From Albugo candida (lineage: Eukaryota; Oomycota; Peronosporomycetes; Albuginales; Albuginaceae), in NCBI GenBank assembly GCA_905220665.1, contig CAJNAR010000190.1, forward strand, positions 89,007 through 153,006: a DNA stretch of 64,000 bases. The letters are read 5' to 3'. The position numbers and the translations under genes were made by a program. Positions 11,075 to 24,455 of the stretch are shown piece by piece; the first letter of the stretch is position 1; each line of letters starts with the position of its first letter. The notes beneath the pieces were generated by a model. The model was not told the origin of the DNA and did not search any database. It worked only from the letters and a program-made list of their open reading frames with translations.

Positions 11075-12244
11075 CTAACATTCCGCGCCTGACGATTTTT
11101 TTGGCAGATTCCGGCATTTTGCAAGTCCTTCCACCGAACCACCCTGAATATGTATATTGCCCCATTTCCAAAGTGAACACGACGTACTGCCGCAGTAAAT
11201 GAGGATGGGCTGTCCCTTTGGCGAAACGAAGCCTCTAATATTGCTGATGTCCAAATCTGTGATGGTAACTCCACTCGTTGGAAATCTTTGTGGCACATTG
11301 CCTTGTGCGTTTATGTAATCTTGACGAATTACAATGCCAAATGCCTTGATGTTTACCAAGTTCAGATCGCTCACCTTGATGTTGGACACACTTCCAGTTG
11401 CACCTTGTATAGTCTTAATGCGAAAACCGTTTAGGCTGTTTATGATAGTAATAACGGACACAGTTACATCGCTAACGTCATTTGAGGCCTTGTTACCAAT
11501 AGATCCGATAGATACACCGTTTCCATTCGCACATGTTGAATGTGTAAACGAAACCCTCTCTCCAGAAGTCATCGCGAAGCAATCATCTTGATTATACACG
11601 ATGCAATCTCTGATAATAATACCAGTCGATTCGGTCAGATGAAAACCATCCGTATTAGTGGCAAGACCGTCTCCAGCGCGATTATCGATCTTTATATTGT
11701 TGAATAATGTATTATGACAATTGGATATCATAAAGATATGAACAGGTGCGTTCAATATGGTAAGGTTGTCGACGTGAGAGTCGACTAAGTGAAAGAGGAA
11801 AAATTTCGGTTTCTTCTTGCCAACTGTTTTCTTCTTCTCCCAATAACATGCTCCGTTTCCATCAAACGAATTACTACCCGTGCCAGTGATATGCACTTTC
11901 TTTCCTGATATCAGAACTAGATAATCTTTATCTTGTTCCTATGCCAGTGAAGAATCACAATTAGTAACTGGTCATATAGTTGCATTCTGCTTATTTCATA
12001 CCTTGCATTTGAAAACAATCTTTCCCGTAAAGTTCAGTGTTATGCCCTCGCGGAGATTGTTTAAATCAAGTTGCACCCCAGCAAGTACCGTCAGATCCCA
12101 AAAAGTCACAGTAGTGCATGTATTGAGCTTTTGTCTTGTTGCTACGGGATTGTACACACCGGAAACAATGCAATTATCTGAAGCGTGTGTGAGTGTGCAT
12201 TTCAACAGCACAAACATATAGAATGCTTGATGTTTCGACAGCAT
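11075..12244 (-). CDS. GH28 polygalacturonase-like secreted protein PG1 (active-site His replaced by Asn)
   Basis: Two minus-strand exons, 12244-12002 and 11938-11075, are joined by a 63-bp intron with GT and AG ends (11939-12001, phase 0). This gives 368 residues. Residues 1-21 look like a signal peptide, followed by the right-handed beta-helix repeats of glycoside hydrolase family 28, whose active members hydrolyse alpha-1,4-galacturonan in plant pectin. Motifs: NTD at 176-178, QDD at 198-200 and RIK at 254-256 are present. The usual GHG is GNG at 220-222, so the conserved histidine is absent. Paired cysteines near the C-terminus fit the family. It may be weakly active or a non-catalytic pectin-binding protein. 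Family assignment is firm; activity is doubtful. Confidence 0.9.
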
Positions 12245-15200
12245 GATTGAATTGTTCTAGAGGCTGCAAATCGTAATATGATAACTCAGATTTGGTTCCA
12301 TTGAGAGAAGCTCTCACAATCCATATGCTGCGAACTTATTGTGTCACTCCAGCTGTTACTTTGACGGAATATTACTAGCGCTGCCATCATCTCCATGTGG
12401 CAGTTGACTTCGTGATCAGTGGAGCTGTAACAAGGGTACTCTACCTGTTAAATTATCCTTTGTGGTGTTTTCGTCCATTTTGCTGAAGAATACTGAGACA
12501 TATAGCCGTGTCCTGACTAATGGTTGGATAACAGACAAATAAAACCTGGACACTAACGTGCGAAATGACGATAGTTGACGCGTCAGCAATGGTCTCAGAT
12601 CAGCCTCGAACCAATATCAGCTACCATATGTGTGATGAAAGTGCAGATGTTATTGTACTACATTGGACCAGCGTGCGTCTACTGACATCACATGTTGAAG
12701 TACTAAATCAGAATAGCGTACTTTCCTGATACCACATGTTTTAGATTTGACTTGTGATTCTATTTTTATTCACATGCAGTGGGAGCTTTTCGCTTTGCCA
12801 GATGAATACCCTGTCTGCGCCCAGAAGCGTGATACGAAATCTTGCGGTCAATTTATCAGATCTTACTATCCTAATCTCTCTAAGGAAGCGCCTGCTCACA
12901 CAGAAGGAATGAGTTTGGAATCAAGAGAAGGGTTCAAGGAGCACAGGTAAAACAATCAAAGAATACCTGGACTGTATTAGATGGGATGTTATTAAGTAGT
13001 ATGCCGATCGATTCATGAATGAGCTCATTTGTCATTCTTCATCCTCGTATGCGTTAGGATATCGAAGCTGTATGGAGACTGTGTTTTTTCGCGCTGATTG
13101 TACTTTTGTGACAGCTTGATGAAGTCGACTGGTATTATTGGTTCTGATGCTCCTTCCACGTTCAGTGTAGCACTCCTGGGAGACCTGTATGGTTGTAGCG
13201 AGAATTAAACTCGAACACACGAACATACCCCATAATAAGAATCTGCTAGCGATTCGAATTTATAGAACAGATAGAAAAGTTCGACAGGTTCCCAAAGAAA
13301 TGGATCACTCAAAGACAAAATTGGTACATTGTCTTAAGAATACATAAAATGCAGTTTTGGGAGACTGATAAGACATTGCGATATCACGTATATATTTGTG
13401 CGTTGGGGGAACGAGACGCACTGCTTATTTTCTCTCACCGAAAGTGAACATTCCCAGACCATTTCATGCGTTAAGCGACAATCGTACAAGATCCTAGTCA
13501 TAATAAAAATCAAGATGCAGATGACCAATCGTAGCCATTTCTCCACCTCTAGACTCGAGTGGACACCCAGAAAGAAGATTAGTGCAGTCGATAGACAAAT
13601 CTATTTTATGGAAAAGGCCTTCGGAGGGTCAATAAAAGTAACTCAGTTGCCGCATTTTCTAAACGAAATCCAGATGAGAAGCCACTATTTTTAGATGAAC
13701 GAAATTAATTGATACTGTCGACAGTTGACCTTCGATAGTCAGCGATTTTTGTATATAATGTATATTTTATCACCACTCCATTCTGGTTCTTAGTCAAACC
13801 ACAAAGTATTTACTAAAATAAGATTGGCCATGCTTGAACTCTAAATATGTTGTCAGGATAGCCAGCGAAGTTTATCAACTTGAGGTGTGCAATGATAAAA
13901 GCGCAAAAAACAAAGCATTAATCAAGATTCAGTACTGCGAGGTTGCCTTTTTCCTTCTCAAATTCAGATTATTCTGAAGGAAAGCATCTATGATGCGAAT
14001 ACGCAAAAGTTGTAACGGGAAAACGCATTAGTCAAGAGAAATAAGAGCCTAAGAACATCGGTAAGAAGAGTGTAGTTTCTCATTACAATTTTCCGAGAAG
14101 GATCCACACAGTGACGTTTTATCAATATTAAACAGCAAACTGTCTTCTCCTAGGATTATAAGCGCATTTTGTAATTTATCAGCATAAGTATATATTGCTG
14201 TTGTCGTTAGGTGCCTTGATGTCGATCTGAGATCACATACCTGAGGATTTAACATGATGCATCGAGGCATATTCTTCCTGAGCCATTAGTCTTATTGGAA
14301 CGAATATGGTTTGATAGGCGTGAACTGGCGCATGCCACACGTATAATGAAGAGCGCTCTATTTCAGCCTAGATCAACAAAGTATGCGGCAAGAGAAGCGC
14401 TTAATATTCATTTCTTGTTTGCTCTATCTGCCAAGCAAAGAATGCTTCTCAGCTTGCGCTCTTATTACTAATCACTACCATCAAATCTCATGTGTGATAT
14501 GCCTTTTTGAGTTTGCGCTTCCATAACACCAGGATAAATTACGACTGAGCTGAAATAGTGCGAAAAGTTTTCCTAGTAGAGTGGAACATAGCTGAATAAG
14601 TGGGATTGAACTTCATGATCATGCAGCCGTTAGAAATGAGGATTAAGAGTTCGCAAGTCCATGATGGACCCTTCTCTCATGTAACAACATGACTGATGTC
14701 GCCGGATCTAAAAGAGACATACATGTAATTGAGTGGTGTAAGCCGCAATTCTCTGAGTACATGAAACACTCTTATTTTGAGCTGCTTCATTCAAGCAAAT
14801 AGTATAGTACAGTTCCAACAGCTTCCTTGAAATTGCTAGTACCGAAAAGTTTGCTGTATCGATTTTCCATTTGAAGACTCGACTTTATACACCTGGATAC
14901 ACACTTGAAGGGTATGGCTATCATGGAAAGATTAAAATCGCTGACGCTCCCAGTGTTTCCGAGAATATGAAACGAGCTGCGAAGATCAAAAGGACGATGC
15001 TGTGGCTATGCCGATACATTATAAATAGAATTTATCGCGCAAGTCAGAAATAAGCATTTTTTGATCGCTGATGAGAATATCTAGACAGACGTTACACCGT
15101 GGAGATTTTTTTTCTGCTGGAAGCACTTTGAAGCTACATATGTCGGACGAGCTATCATGGACACGCCGTTCTTGTCTTCTCTTCTATCAGCTAGCGTCAG

Positions 15201-15964
15201 CTGGACTTTGTCGCTATTTATAAAACATTGACTGCAAGACAATTCCAACTACTATGCTGCCAGCAGATGGAGAATATCACGGGCATTATTCTTCGTTTGG
15301 ATATAGAGGACGGCAAACTTGATTCAATCGTACTGATCGAGAAGGTTTCAAAAAAGATGTAGTGATCCTCTAAATGATTTAAGCCACATCTTAATCATGT
15401 TCGGCATCGTTTCGAAATACTTCTGGTACAAAAGTTTCGAAGACGTGACGCTTTCCAATCTCCACCGCTTTTGGACTCTGTGGAATATCAGTCACACGTG
15501 CGCTATCTTGGATTGACAAATTTGCAACTCAAAATCATCTCGATCAATTGATTCGAGCTAGGTTCATTGTAGCCGGGAAATGATGATAAATGAGATTGAA
15601 CGGAGAAGGCAACGGCATCACCTGAAAAGCGACAAAAAATGTTGAAGTCGAGAATACAACCAAGGTTAACACGACTTGATCCAAGACAAAAATGTGTTAT
15701 ACTTAGCATCAACAGCTTCATTTCTCCTCCCGATATGATTAATATTTGTTTAAGAACAGAATTCTCTCTCAGTAAACCAATTTTTAGATATCAAGTCGAT
15801 CCGAGCCGTGATATACCGCAAAGATGGTTTCCTTCGTAAAGCTTGATAGAGTTCCATCTTCCATGACGAATCCTCCCTTTTCTTTGATATTTCGAGACGC
15901 ACATCTCAAATATGTAAAAATTCAACGACAAAGAAATCGAGAACACTTTATCGTAAATTTATTT
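12245..15964. other. Gene-poor region between PG1 and PG2
   Basis: No ORF here has convincing protein features. From about 13010 on, scattered stretches match 41640 onwards, for instance a segment beginning GATGAGCTCATTTGTC at about 13019 and again near 41650. This shows an old duplication with the PG3 upstream region. The small ORFs at 12747-12950 and 13398-13694 have no recognisable features and are not proposed as genes. Confidence 0.4.
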
Positions 15965-16156
15965 GCGGGAAGAGAATCAGATCCACGTGAATATATGCGG
16001 GACGAGAACCAGAGCCACATGATTATACGCGGGAAGAGAACCAGAGCCACATGATTATATGCGGGAAGAGAACCAGAGCCACGTGAATACATGCGGGAAG
16101 AGATCCAGAGTCACGTGATTATTTGCGGGAAGAGAACTAAAGCCACGTGAATCACT
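15965..16156. repeat. Minisatellite, six tandem 32-bp units upstream of PG2
   Basis: Units begin with GCGGG at 15965, 15997, 16029, 16061, 16093 and 16125, a constant period of 32 bp. Each contains a purine-rich part (GAAGAGAACCAGAGCCAC or close variants), and several carry CACGTG. The array ends about 400 bases before the PG2 start. The paralogous site upstream of PG3 (near 43303) shows only one recognisable unit. There are no unique spacers, so it is not a CRISPR array. Confidence 0.9.
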
Positions 16157-16551
16157 TATCAGAAATTTTGACAAGTTTGTGTCCAGAACTGTTATAGGTA
16201 TCATCTGATTATGGTCACGGATCAGGTGCTAAACTTTCAGTCAAGTGCGTGATTTAATGCCCCACGAGAACTCAAGAGTTAGCTTAATAATTCCACTCAC
16301 TGTGGTCTTAAATATCACTTTTCTGGATAGATGAAAAAGTTGTGCGACCGTATGTTAAATACCTATGCATAATCCGTACTATCGACTATTCTTAAGAAAT
16401 AAATCCAACCATGTTCTTTCTTGGCCTTTCTCAGATGATGCAGAACCAGCATCAAGAGATATATGTACGTTGTACGTCATTCAGATCATGATGATGAAGA
16501 GTTCAAAACCACTTATAATTTTGTGCATAATACCATTCCGACTTTGGAAGC

Positions 16552-17728
16552 ATGGACTCAATCCACTTGCTTTATCTCTACGTATTCATTGCAATCGTAA
16601 CTATCACCACCGCTTCACTGCCTTCAAATGAAGATTGCGAGGTGCAGGGCAAGTATAACCCCGATACAACAAAGGAAAAATTGATCCGATGCCATACAGT
16701 CGTATTTCAAGATGTGTATCTTTCGTCGAATCAGCAACTCAATCTGTTGAATCTAAATGGGACAACTATCAAGTTCAACGGGATTATCACTTTCGCTGTC
16801 AGGGTGAGACTTCAATCCAATTATGTGTATATATGATTCACATTTTTGCTTACATTGTTCCCTTTTGGCATTCTAGTATAATCGCATCTATTTGATGCAT
16901 ATTACCGGGACCAATGTACATATATCTGCTTCATCGTCCGCATGGTTCCACGCGAATGGTCAAGAATATTATGATGGTAAAGGTTATTATGGGGGAAAAT
17001 TAAAACCCATGTTTGCTATGATTGAAGTCAAAAATTCCACGCTTACAGGTCTGAAAGTACTCAACACTCCGGCTCACGCGTTTATGATCGGTGAATCGTA
17101 TTATTCAGACTTCATAAACTTTGAAGTCGACGACTCATTTGGTGATGTCAATGTTATAGCTAAAAATACGGATGGAATTCACATTTTACAATCGTCAAAT
17201 ATCAGGATTGTAGGCGCGAAAATTCATAATCAAGATGACTGCGTATGCATAACATCGGGTTGCGATGTGAAGATTACTAGTATCACATGCATTGGTGGTG
17301 GATTCTCGGTAGGGTCAATTGGTAAAAACAGGTTGAATACGGTTGAAAGAGTCATCTTCGGTCAATCAACCCTCACACATGGTCTGTATGGTCTTCTTAT
17401 CAAAGCATGGGCTGGAACAAAAGGCACTGTCGATCAAATCACGTTCGAAAACATAGTCTTGAAGGATGTGCGACAACAAGGCATTGCAATTACGCAAGGT
17501 TACACAAATGCAGGACTTTATTCAAAACCTATAAAAGGAGTTTCCATCACCAACGTGTTCATGAAGAATATACGTGGAAATGTCTTGGAGAAAGGGCAAA
17601 ATATCATGATCAATTGCGCTCCTGGAGGATGTGGAAATTTCTACTGGGATAATGTCAACATTGTTGGGGGTGAAAGAATTTTGATGAGAAACGCATCTGC
17701 TCCAACTGAGCTTCACAACGGACACTGA
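16552..17728 (+). CDS. GH28 polygalacturonase-like secreted protein PG2 (His and Arg of the active site replaced)
   Basis: Exons 16552-16803 and 16877-17728 flank a 73-bp intron (16804-16876, GT/AG, phase 0) and encode 367 residues. The start is followed by a clear signal peptide (residues 1-21). The beta-helix core has NTD at 181-183 and QDD at 203-205, but the GHG motif is GGG at 224-226 and RIK is LIK at 258-260. Two residues needed for efficient pectin hydrolysis in fungal GH28 enzymes are therefore changed. The intact frame, clean splice sites and preserved cysteines argue against a simple pseudogene. Closest relative in the window is PG3. Likely secreted to the host apoplast; a non-enzymatic role such as binding pectin or host PG inhibitors is inference. 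Confidence 0.9.
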
Positions 17729-20227
17729 TACGTGCATTGCTTTCTCTGCCTAGCTGTACAGAATCCTGTCATTTTAATGTTGCGTAATATATGTCGCGTT
17801 TGTGCTGGGATGTCGTTATAATGATGTACTTGCAGTTAGTGAGATGAGCTTCTTAATCACACGGTCTGGCTCCAAAGACCTACTCGAAATAATAGTGCTT
17901 CAAAGTGTGTCTTTCACATACATTTTGGTATTCAGCAGCATCAGCAAGCGAAAAATGTACACCAATTTGAGAGCTACATCCTCTTAATTGCGATATATCT
18001 CTTCCACTACCAGTTTATCGTAGCTTGATCAGTACAGTTGAGTGTTTCAGGGAAGTGAAGCAGGGATACACGATGATACATTTTCTTTTCCATATGGGCG
18101 TGAGTATTTGATGTTAGATGATGATGGGGCGTACTGAATGTCTCGGATAGTGCGTACCTAAAACTTAACTGCCTTAGAACTATGAAAAAGAAGACGACAA
18201 ACACAGCAGGCTTGCGACCCTTTTTGTAGATTGACCTCGGAAAGACCGTTCAAATCTCCAACGGCGCATCTGAGCGTTTTGCAGGATTAGGATACATAAT
18301 CTTTTTTACTTTGCGAACGATAAATGATAAATGAAAATGTACTATATCAAGTGAAGAAGATACTCTATACCTTAGCAGCATTTGTAGAGCTGCAAGAGAA
18401 CGTATCGCGAATAACTATTGCATATCAGAAGTTAGTACTCGATAGTGCTGCGCTGTCTTTAGTCTCAAGTCACTCTCTGTATCCGGATAATGTTGTGCTT
18501 GAGAAATAATCAACAGATAACTTCCTTAGAAAAGACACACCAATGTAAAGTATCCTCGTGGCCTAACGGCTATACGTATGCGCAGAAAAATCCTTGTGTC
18601 CTCGGTCGTCGAAAAAGTTCAATATGTTTGGGAGATGGTTTCTGATATATTGAGTCAGAGCTGGATATTACGCCCTGAAGTATACAGCGCTACTCTGTCG
18701 GCGGATTATGCAACGCAAAATATAGATCAGAAGTCAGATCACTAAGGACCACTCAGTTGCTCCATCTGACCGGTTGTGCAGGCGATTTTTACGCACTCGG
18801 TATTTGCAACGCTCTTGAACGCAGCTACGATTGATTTCCATGACGGTGCAATTCGATTGTGGCATGGAATAACGATTTAGCACCCTAATTCTTGTAAATA
18901 CTTAGTTCTCCCGATGCAGGAAATAGATATAGCCGGCTCAGATTTTTCACTCTATTGATTGGAGTCCACTTAGGATTGTTTTATTCGATTTCCTGTAGGC
19001 AGTGTGCTAAAGCTCTCACGTTTCAGACGTGACGATTGTCACCACGATGCTGAAATTACTTACATTTGCGCTATTTTTGTCTGAAGACAGCTGAACATAA
19101 TGAACACCATGGGAAGATGACCTCAGGGCGCTGGAATTGTAGGAGTGGGAGTGGACAAGACGAGTAAAAATAATACGGCTGCTTTACCCACCATTACATC
19201 CTTTTTCAACTTGATTACATACAAATTGCCATGCAATCCAAAGAATGTTCACTGTCTAACCACTAGAGTGTGCTTACCCTGTTCCTACTTCAGTGAGTAA
19301 TTGCCAGCAATGGATATTGACGCAACATGCCCGATCAATGCAATGAGAGCACTAATGAGGCTCGATCTTGGTTGTTACAGCATCGTATTTTCCACAATTA
19401 GGTATCTTATACTATGTTTGTGTGTTTTGCATTAGCAAAATCAAATAGGACGGTTGCGACATGATGGCCTTGAATTTCTCTAGATATGCAATTGATGTAT
19501 GATCGTCTGACTCGAAATCGAATCAATAATGAATTCTTGCAGCTCCATCTGCTCCAATATCGGTTCGCACTTTCAAGTAGTACTTTAAAGAATGGATCGA
19601 GTTCTTCCGAGTTCACGTAGTGTTCGCCTCCAAGATTGTGTCCTCGTCACTTCGGACAAAGAAAAATTGCTGTATGCTGGTTTACATCATCCTTGGGTCA
19701 AGCTCAGCAAGAAAAAGAATTGATCTATGCTGAAGAAGCCATAATATCCTCAATGCTAGCTAGCTAAGGAGCACCCAGCATAGCTACCAAATAGCTAACA
19801 GGATACGCCCTCACGAAACTTTGCAGATTGAAAAGCTGTGCATTCACTGTCGGCTTCCTACTTCAGCCTTCCTCACTTGTAGGCACTTCTATATATCCTG
19901 AAATTTCTAGTGTCGAACATAAAAAGCTCGAAATCGACGGTTACAGCTAATAAGTGGGAGGAGCTAAACACAAACACAAGATCCTTATCACGCTGTATTG
20001 GCATTTGGCATACCCTAGTATTGAGTAACATGAGCACCGGATGGTCTCCAAAGTCTCAGCTCAGCTTCCTGCAAAGGCCCATACATATAGAAGCTGGTTC
20101 CAACACCCACCCTCGGGCGCCATTTATTAAATGACAGATGTCTGACTTACATGATTGCCAAATTCTTTCGTCTTTTACCCTTATGTCTTTACGTGAACAG
20201 CTATTACACAATAAACGTCAGCGGCAA
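17729..20227. other. PG2 3' flank with decayed sequence shared with the PG3 flank
   Basis: No intact gene. From about 18020 to 19710 the sequence is collinear with about 45560-47340 at moderate identity. Shared landmarks include CTCGTGGCCTAACGGCTAT (near 18556 and 45963) and a stretch coding for AAPSAPISVRTFK-like residues (near 19540 and 47143). These look like remnants of at least one old gene. The segment is cut at 20228 by the target site of the MULE. Confidence 0.45.
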
Positions 20228-20235
20228 TTTTTCAA
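20228..20235. repeat. Left 8-bp target site duplication of the MULE
   Basis: TTTTTCAA directly precedes the first base of the left inverted repeat, and the identical octamer directly follows the right inverted repeat at 34572-34579. Eight to eleven bases is typical of Mutator-like elements. Confidence 0.85.
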
Positions 20236-20250
20236 GGGAATTGCTAAACT

Positions 20251-20403
20251 TGTTGAATCAAAGGGGTTGCAAGAAGAGGCGCGACGTTCCGGAAAAGTGA
20301 AATGTACGTTTATTAAGTTTTAGATTCCTAATCATAGTAAATGTAATAATAAAGTTTCCCGCATAGCCTTTAGTGTTCAGTGTGGTCTACACCATCATCA
20401 ACA
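20251..20403 (-). repeat. 3' LTR of Copia A
   Basis: The plus-strand sequence runs from TGTTGAATCAAAGGGG to CATCATCAACA, giving TG...CA ends on either strand. It pairs with 24456-24603. About 14 substitutions plus a 5-bp indel and a 1-bp indel separate the two, so the insertion is old. Purine-rich sequence (GAGGGAGAG on the minus strand) abuts it, as expected for a polypurine tract. Confidence 0.9.
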
Positions 20404-23400
20404 CTCTCCCTCGACTTGCAATCTCCAACATTTGACTTCTTCAATAACTCTTGGAATTGCTTAGTCGCTAGTGGCTTGGTCAAATAGTCGGCCACTTGAC
20501 ACTTTGAAATTAAACTTACTTCGATTCGATGTTTCCGAATTTAACTTTTTCACGGACAAAATGATGACGAATGTCGACGTGCTTTGCTCGGCTTTGATAC
20601 CCATCATTCTTTGCAATAGCAATTGCACTCTGATTGTTCTCATACACAGTAATTGCCGACTCTTTTTCAATTCCCAACTCTTCCAGAAGACTCTTGATCC
20701 ATATGACTTCTTGGATACAAAGAGACAGTGCAACGTATTCTGCTTCGGCAGTACTTAAAGCGACAACTCTCTGTAATCTTGACTTGAAAATGACAGGCGA
20801 TCCATTCATCATTTTTTATACCTGACATAGATCGGAGATTTTCCTTGGATGCTGCCCAATCTGCGTCGCTATACGCACAAACCTGAAGATCTTGGCTAGA
20901 TCGAAACCAAATCCCACATGTTTTGGTCTCCTTGAGATATCGCAGCACTCGAATTGCTGCCTTTCAGTGTTCCTCAGTTGGATTTTCAAGGTGCCGACAT
21001 AGCTGACATACAGGAAATGTAATATCAGGTCTTGTTCCATTCGCAATATAAAGTAATGATCCAACCAGCGATCGAAAAGACAGCTTATTCGTCCGTGGAT
21101 CTGCGGTCTCACTTTTCGTCGGTGACTGACCCACAACCGTTGGGTTGTATACTGGTTTCGAGTCAACTTGATTGAAGTTGTCGATCATTCTCGAAATTTA
21201 TGCTGCCTGGAATATCTGCATCACTCGCTTACTTTGACTATACTCAGCTTCCATACCTAGAATATATCTCACTTGACCAAGTGTTTTATGTGATTACTCT
21301 TTTCTCAATTGCATCATGATCTTGTTAATCATTTCCAAACTTCTTGCTCCAATCAGCATATCGTCCGCATACAACGCAATGTATGTGGAGTCATGTCCCA
21401 CTTGTCGAACAAAAATGCAAGAATTCGTCTTGCATCGATTGAATCCTAGTTTTATCTCAAATATATTTGAGATCAACTTGTACCATGTGACAGCTGCTTG
21501 CTTTGGACCATGTAACTTCTGTTCAACTTGCAAACATGATTTGGTTGAATTGATACTCCTTCCGGTGGCCATATGAATACATCTTCTGCCAGAGTTCCAT
21601 TTAGAAATGCCGTATTCACATCATATTGCTGCACATGCTAACATCGGTGACAGTATAATACCAAAAATACACGAATTAAATTCAAACGTGCAACAGGAGA
21701 TTACGTCTCAAAGTAGTCGAAGCCTGGGGTTTGTCGATTGCCAAGTGCGACAAGTCTTGTCTTATAACGTTGGATTTCTCCTTTGTCATTCTTCTTGATT
21801 AAAAATACCCACTTGGTGCCGATCACTTTCTGACTTGGTGAACGTTTTACTACAGTACAAGTTGACTTATCCTCCAAAGCTGCCAATTCCGCTTTGATAG
21901 CTTCAAACCACTGCTCCACTTCTGGTGATTTCCTTACATCTTTGATAGCAACTTGATACTTCCAATGCTGCATTAGATTCTTCATCTTCGAGTCTGTATC
22001 GTTTCTTTGGTCATCCATTATCTTCAACTGAATCGCTCTCATAAGGTACGATTGCGTCTGAGGGACCACCGTCCATGAGTGCTAATTGCGGATTCCCTCT
22101 CAGATTGCGTCGTCCAGAATGCGTACCACAATCAAGATCTTCATCATCATATCTTCTCTCCCTCGGCACCATAGCCGTATTGAAGAAATCGTCCATTTAA
22201 AACTATCGTCAATGTCCATATCCATATCATGCGTTGTGACCACGTCAAGCTGCGATGCTGATGGCTGACGCGTTTCCTCCATTTCAACATCAACATTACG
22301 TCTTGGCACAATATTATCAACTTGTACATTCTCATCATGTTCGCGGTCAATTTTCGTACCATACGTTCGTCCCAAGTGACCATCCACCACTTGAACGTAC
22401 TTGATCTTGTTCGATTCTTCGAATACAGCTGTTCGCACTATCACCAATTTGTTTGTTCTGGAATAGATCACTCGATAACCCTTTGTCATCGTCGAGTGTC
22501 CGGCAAACATACAAGGGAATCCTTTGTCATCCAGCTTTTGTCTCTTTGTCATGTCGATGTGTGCAAAACCCTTAGATCCAAAAACACACAAGTTGCTCAA
22601 ATTCGGTCGCGTTCCCAAGCAAACTTCAATAGGTGTCTTGGATTTCCAAACTGAGCATGGAACGCGATTGGTGATATACACAGCTGTATTAATTGCTTCC
22701 GCCCACCACTACTTGTCGACACTCTTCCACGCTATCATACATCGAGTTCGCTTCATCAATGTACGGTTCATTCGTTCAGCCAAACCGTTTTGCTGAGACG
22801 AGTAAGAGACAGTTGTTTGATGTATAATACCGGCGTGGTGACAAAGGTATGTGAACTTCTTGTTGATGTACTCTCCCCCGTTTTCGGTTCGAATACACTT
22901 GATCCTTTTGTTTATTTGATTTTTCATCAAAGCTTTATATTCCACAAACTTTTCGAATACTTCACTATTCGATGCTAGGAAATAGGCGACAGTATATCTG
23001 GAGTTATCGTCGATAAAGGTGACAACATACTTTGCACTCCCGTGTGATTTGATTTGCATGGGACCCATTACGTCACTGTGTATAAGTTCAAGAACTCCGG
23101 AGGTCTTGATCTCACTATTTTTAGATTTTGGAAATGATTCCACATTTAATTTCCCTTTTATACATCCTGCACACATTTCATGATCATCTTCTTGATACAA
23201 ATCCACGTTCATTCCTACTAACGTTTTTCAGATTCGACATCGATATATGTCCAAGGCGTGCATGCCATAATTCCAAATCTTGTTTCAAATTTTCTTGCCT
23301 GGCATTCTCCACGCTGGATGACCATCAGAATGCGTACAGCTTGCCTTTTTTCTTGAGATTTGTCAGCATTTGACCGTATCATGATGCTACACCATTGTCC

Positions 23401-24451
23401 TTCAAATTTAACTTTGAGTCCTCTAGACACCAAAGCTGATACTGACAGTAGTCGTCGATCCATGCCTGGTACCAATAGCACATCATAAATGTTTACTCGA
23501 GCTCCATTTTCGAGTGTAACGGGAACAGTTCCAATTTTTGTGGCTGTTAGTTAAAGGCCATTTGCAACAGTGATTTGAATTGATGATTTGAGCTGCTCGA
23601 GATCCGTGAATGGACTCATGTGACTGCTGGCTCCACTATCTAGTAACCAATTCATGTCAGATTTGTTTTTTGACGACATGAATGCGTATTCTCTACTTGG
23701 TTGCCGTCTAGACTGCCGTCGATTTTGACGACACTCCGGAATTCTATGCCCAGTACGTCCACATCCAAAGACCTTTCCATTGAACTTTTGTGCTGCTCCA
23801 TCCCGCGATTTATGGTTTCCTCGTCTTTCTTCTCTGAAATGCTTCTTCGTTGCTTTCAAAGCAAGTTTCCCGGATTCCTTCCGTTGCATCAATTCATATT
23901 CACGTTGGATCATTTCTTTCGCTTGTAACATATCCATATTTGGTATGTTTTCGATGATTTTTACGATTGAGTCGTATTCATCCGACAGACTGCCTAATAG
24001 CAAGATGATTTGCTCGTCTTGATTCAAATTGTCTCCAATCGCAGCCATTCTTGTGCAAATCTCCTCAAACTTCATGAGGTGCTCCAGTGCATTTCCACCC
24101 TTCTCCAATTTGAACTCGTACATTTGTCGTCTTATTCGGATGCGAATGTGCGTGCTTCGCCATACGAAAACGAATTTCAGGATTTCCCACGCTTCAGCTG
24201 TACTTGTAGCTGAGGGAATTAATATAATGACTGAAATTTCGGGCTGATCATTGTCGCAATGATAGCGAAGGCCTTTTGACGTCATCGACTTTCCATAATT
24301 CGATTGCTAGATCGCCCTCATTCGGAATCTTTAATGCATCGATGTGTCCGTGGAGGTTTTTCCTTGCTAACCTCATCCGAGCATTAAACTCCCGTACGAA
24401 ATAAAGATCTTCGCGCAATACGTCGTTCTGGTCCATCGAGCTTGGGCTCAT
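20404..24451 (-). pseudogene. Copia A gag-pol, broken
   Basis: Reading from 24451 down: gag, including a zinc knuckle near 23760 that lacks its first Cys; protease motif DSGASSHM near 23640; integrase 23212-22709 with HSD, then TENGGEY where TDNGGEY is expected, and the downstream AER glutamate; integrase tail and hinge 22681-22100; reverse transcriptase from about 22000 with YADD near 21370; RNase H with STAEAEY near 20750 and a short tail. In-frame stops (for example after the integrase core near 22708) and several frame changes separate the pieces. The product would be the polyprotein that copies and integrates the element; it cannot be made from this copy. Confidence 0.88.
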
Positions 24452-24455
24452 AACC
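24441..24455 (-). other. Primer binding site of Copia A overlapping the gag start
   Basis: Directly after the 5' LTR the minus strand reads GGTTATGAGCCCA, complementary to the anticodon arm of eukaryotic initiator tRNA-Met (GGGCUCAUAACC). This is the half-tRNA priming known from Drosophila copia. The gag ATG (24451-24449) lies within it. The same arrangement occurs in Copia B. Confidence 0.65.

Noticed and set aside
15965..16156. Possible CRISPR-like array from regular 32-bp spacing
   Set aside because: Units are contiguous with no unique spacers and the context is eukaryotic; it is a minisatellite.
18550..18630. tRNA-like start CTCGTGGCCTAACGGCTA, also at 45963
   Set aside because: The D-arm region resembles tRNA-Arg, but no acceptor stem, anticodon stem or T-arm can be formed. 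It could be a worn tRNA-derived repeat, but the two copies are explained by the older duplication.
20471..24247. Plus-strand ORFs inside Copia A
   Set aside because: Shadows of the minus-strand gag-pol.
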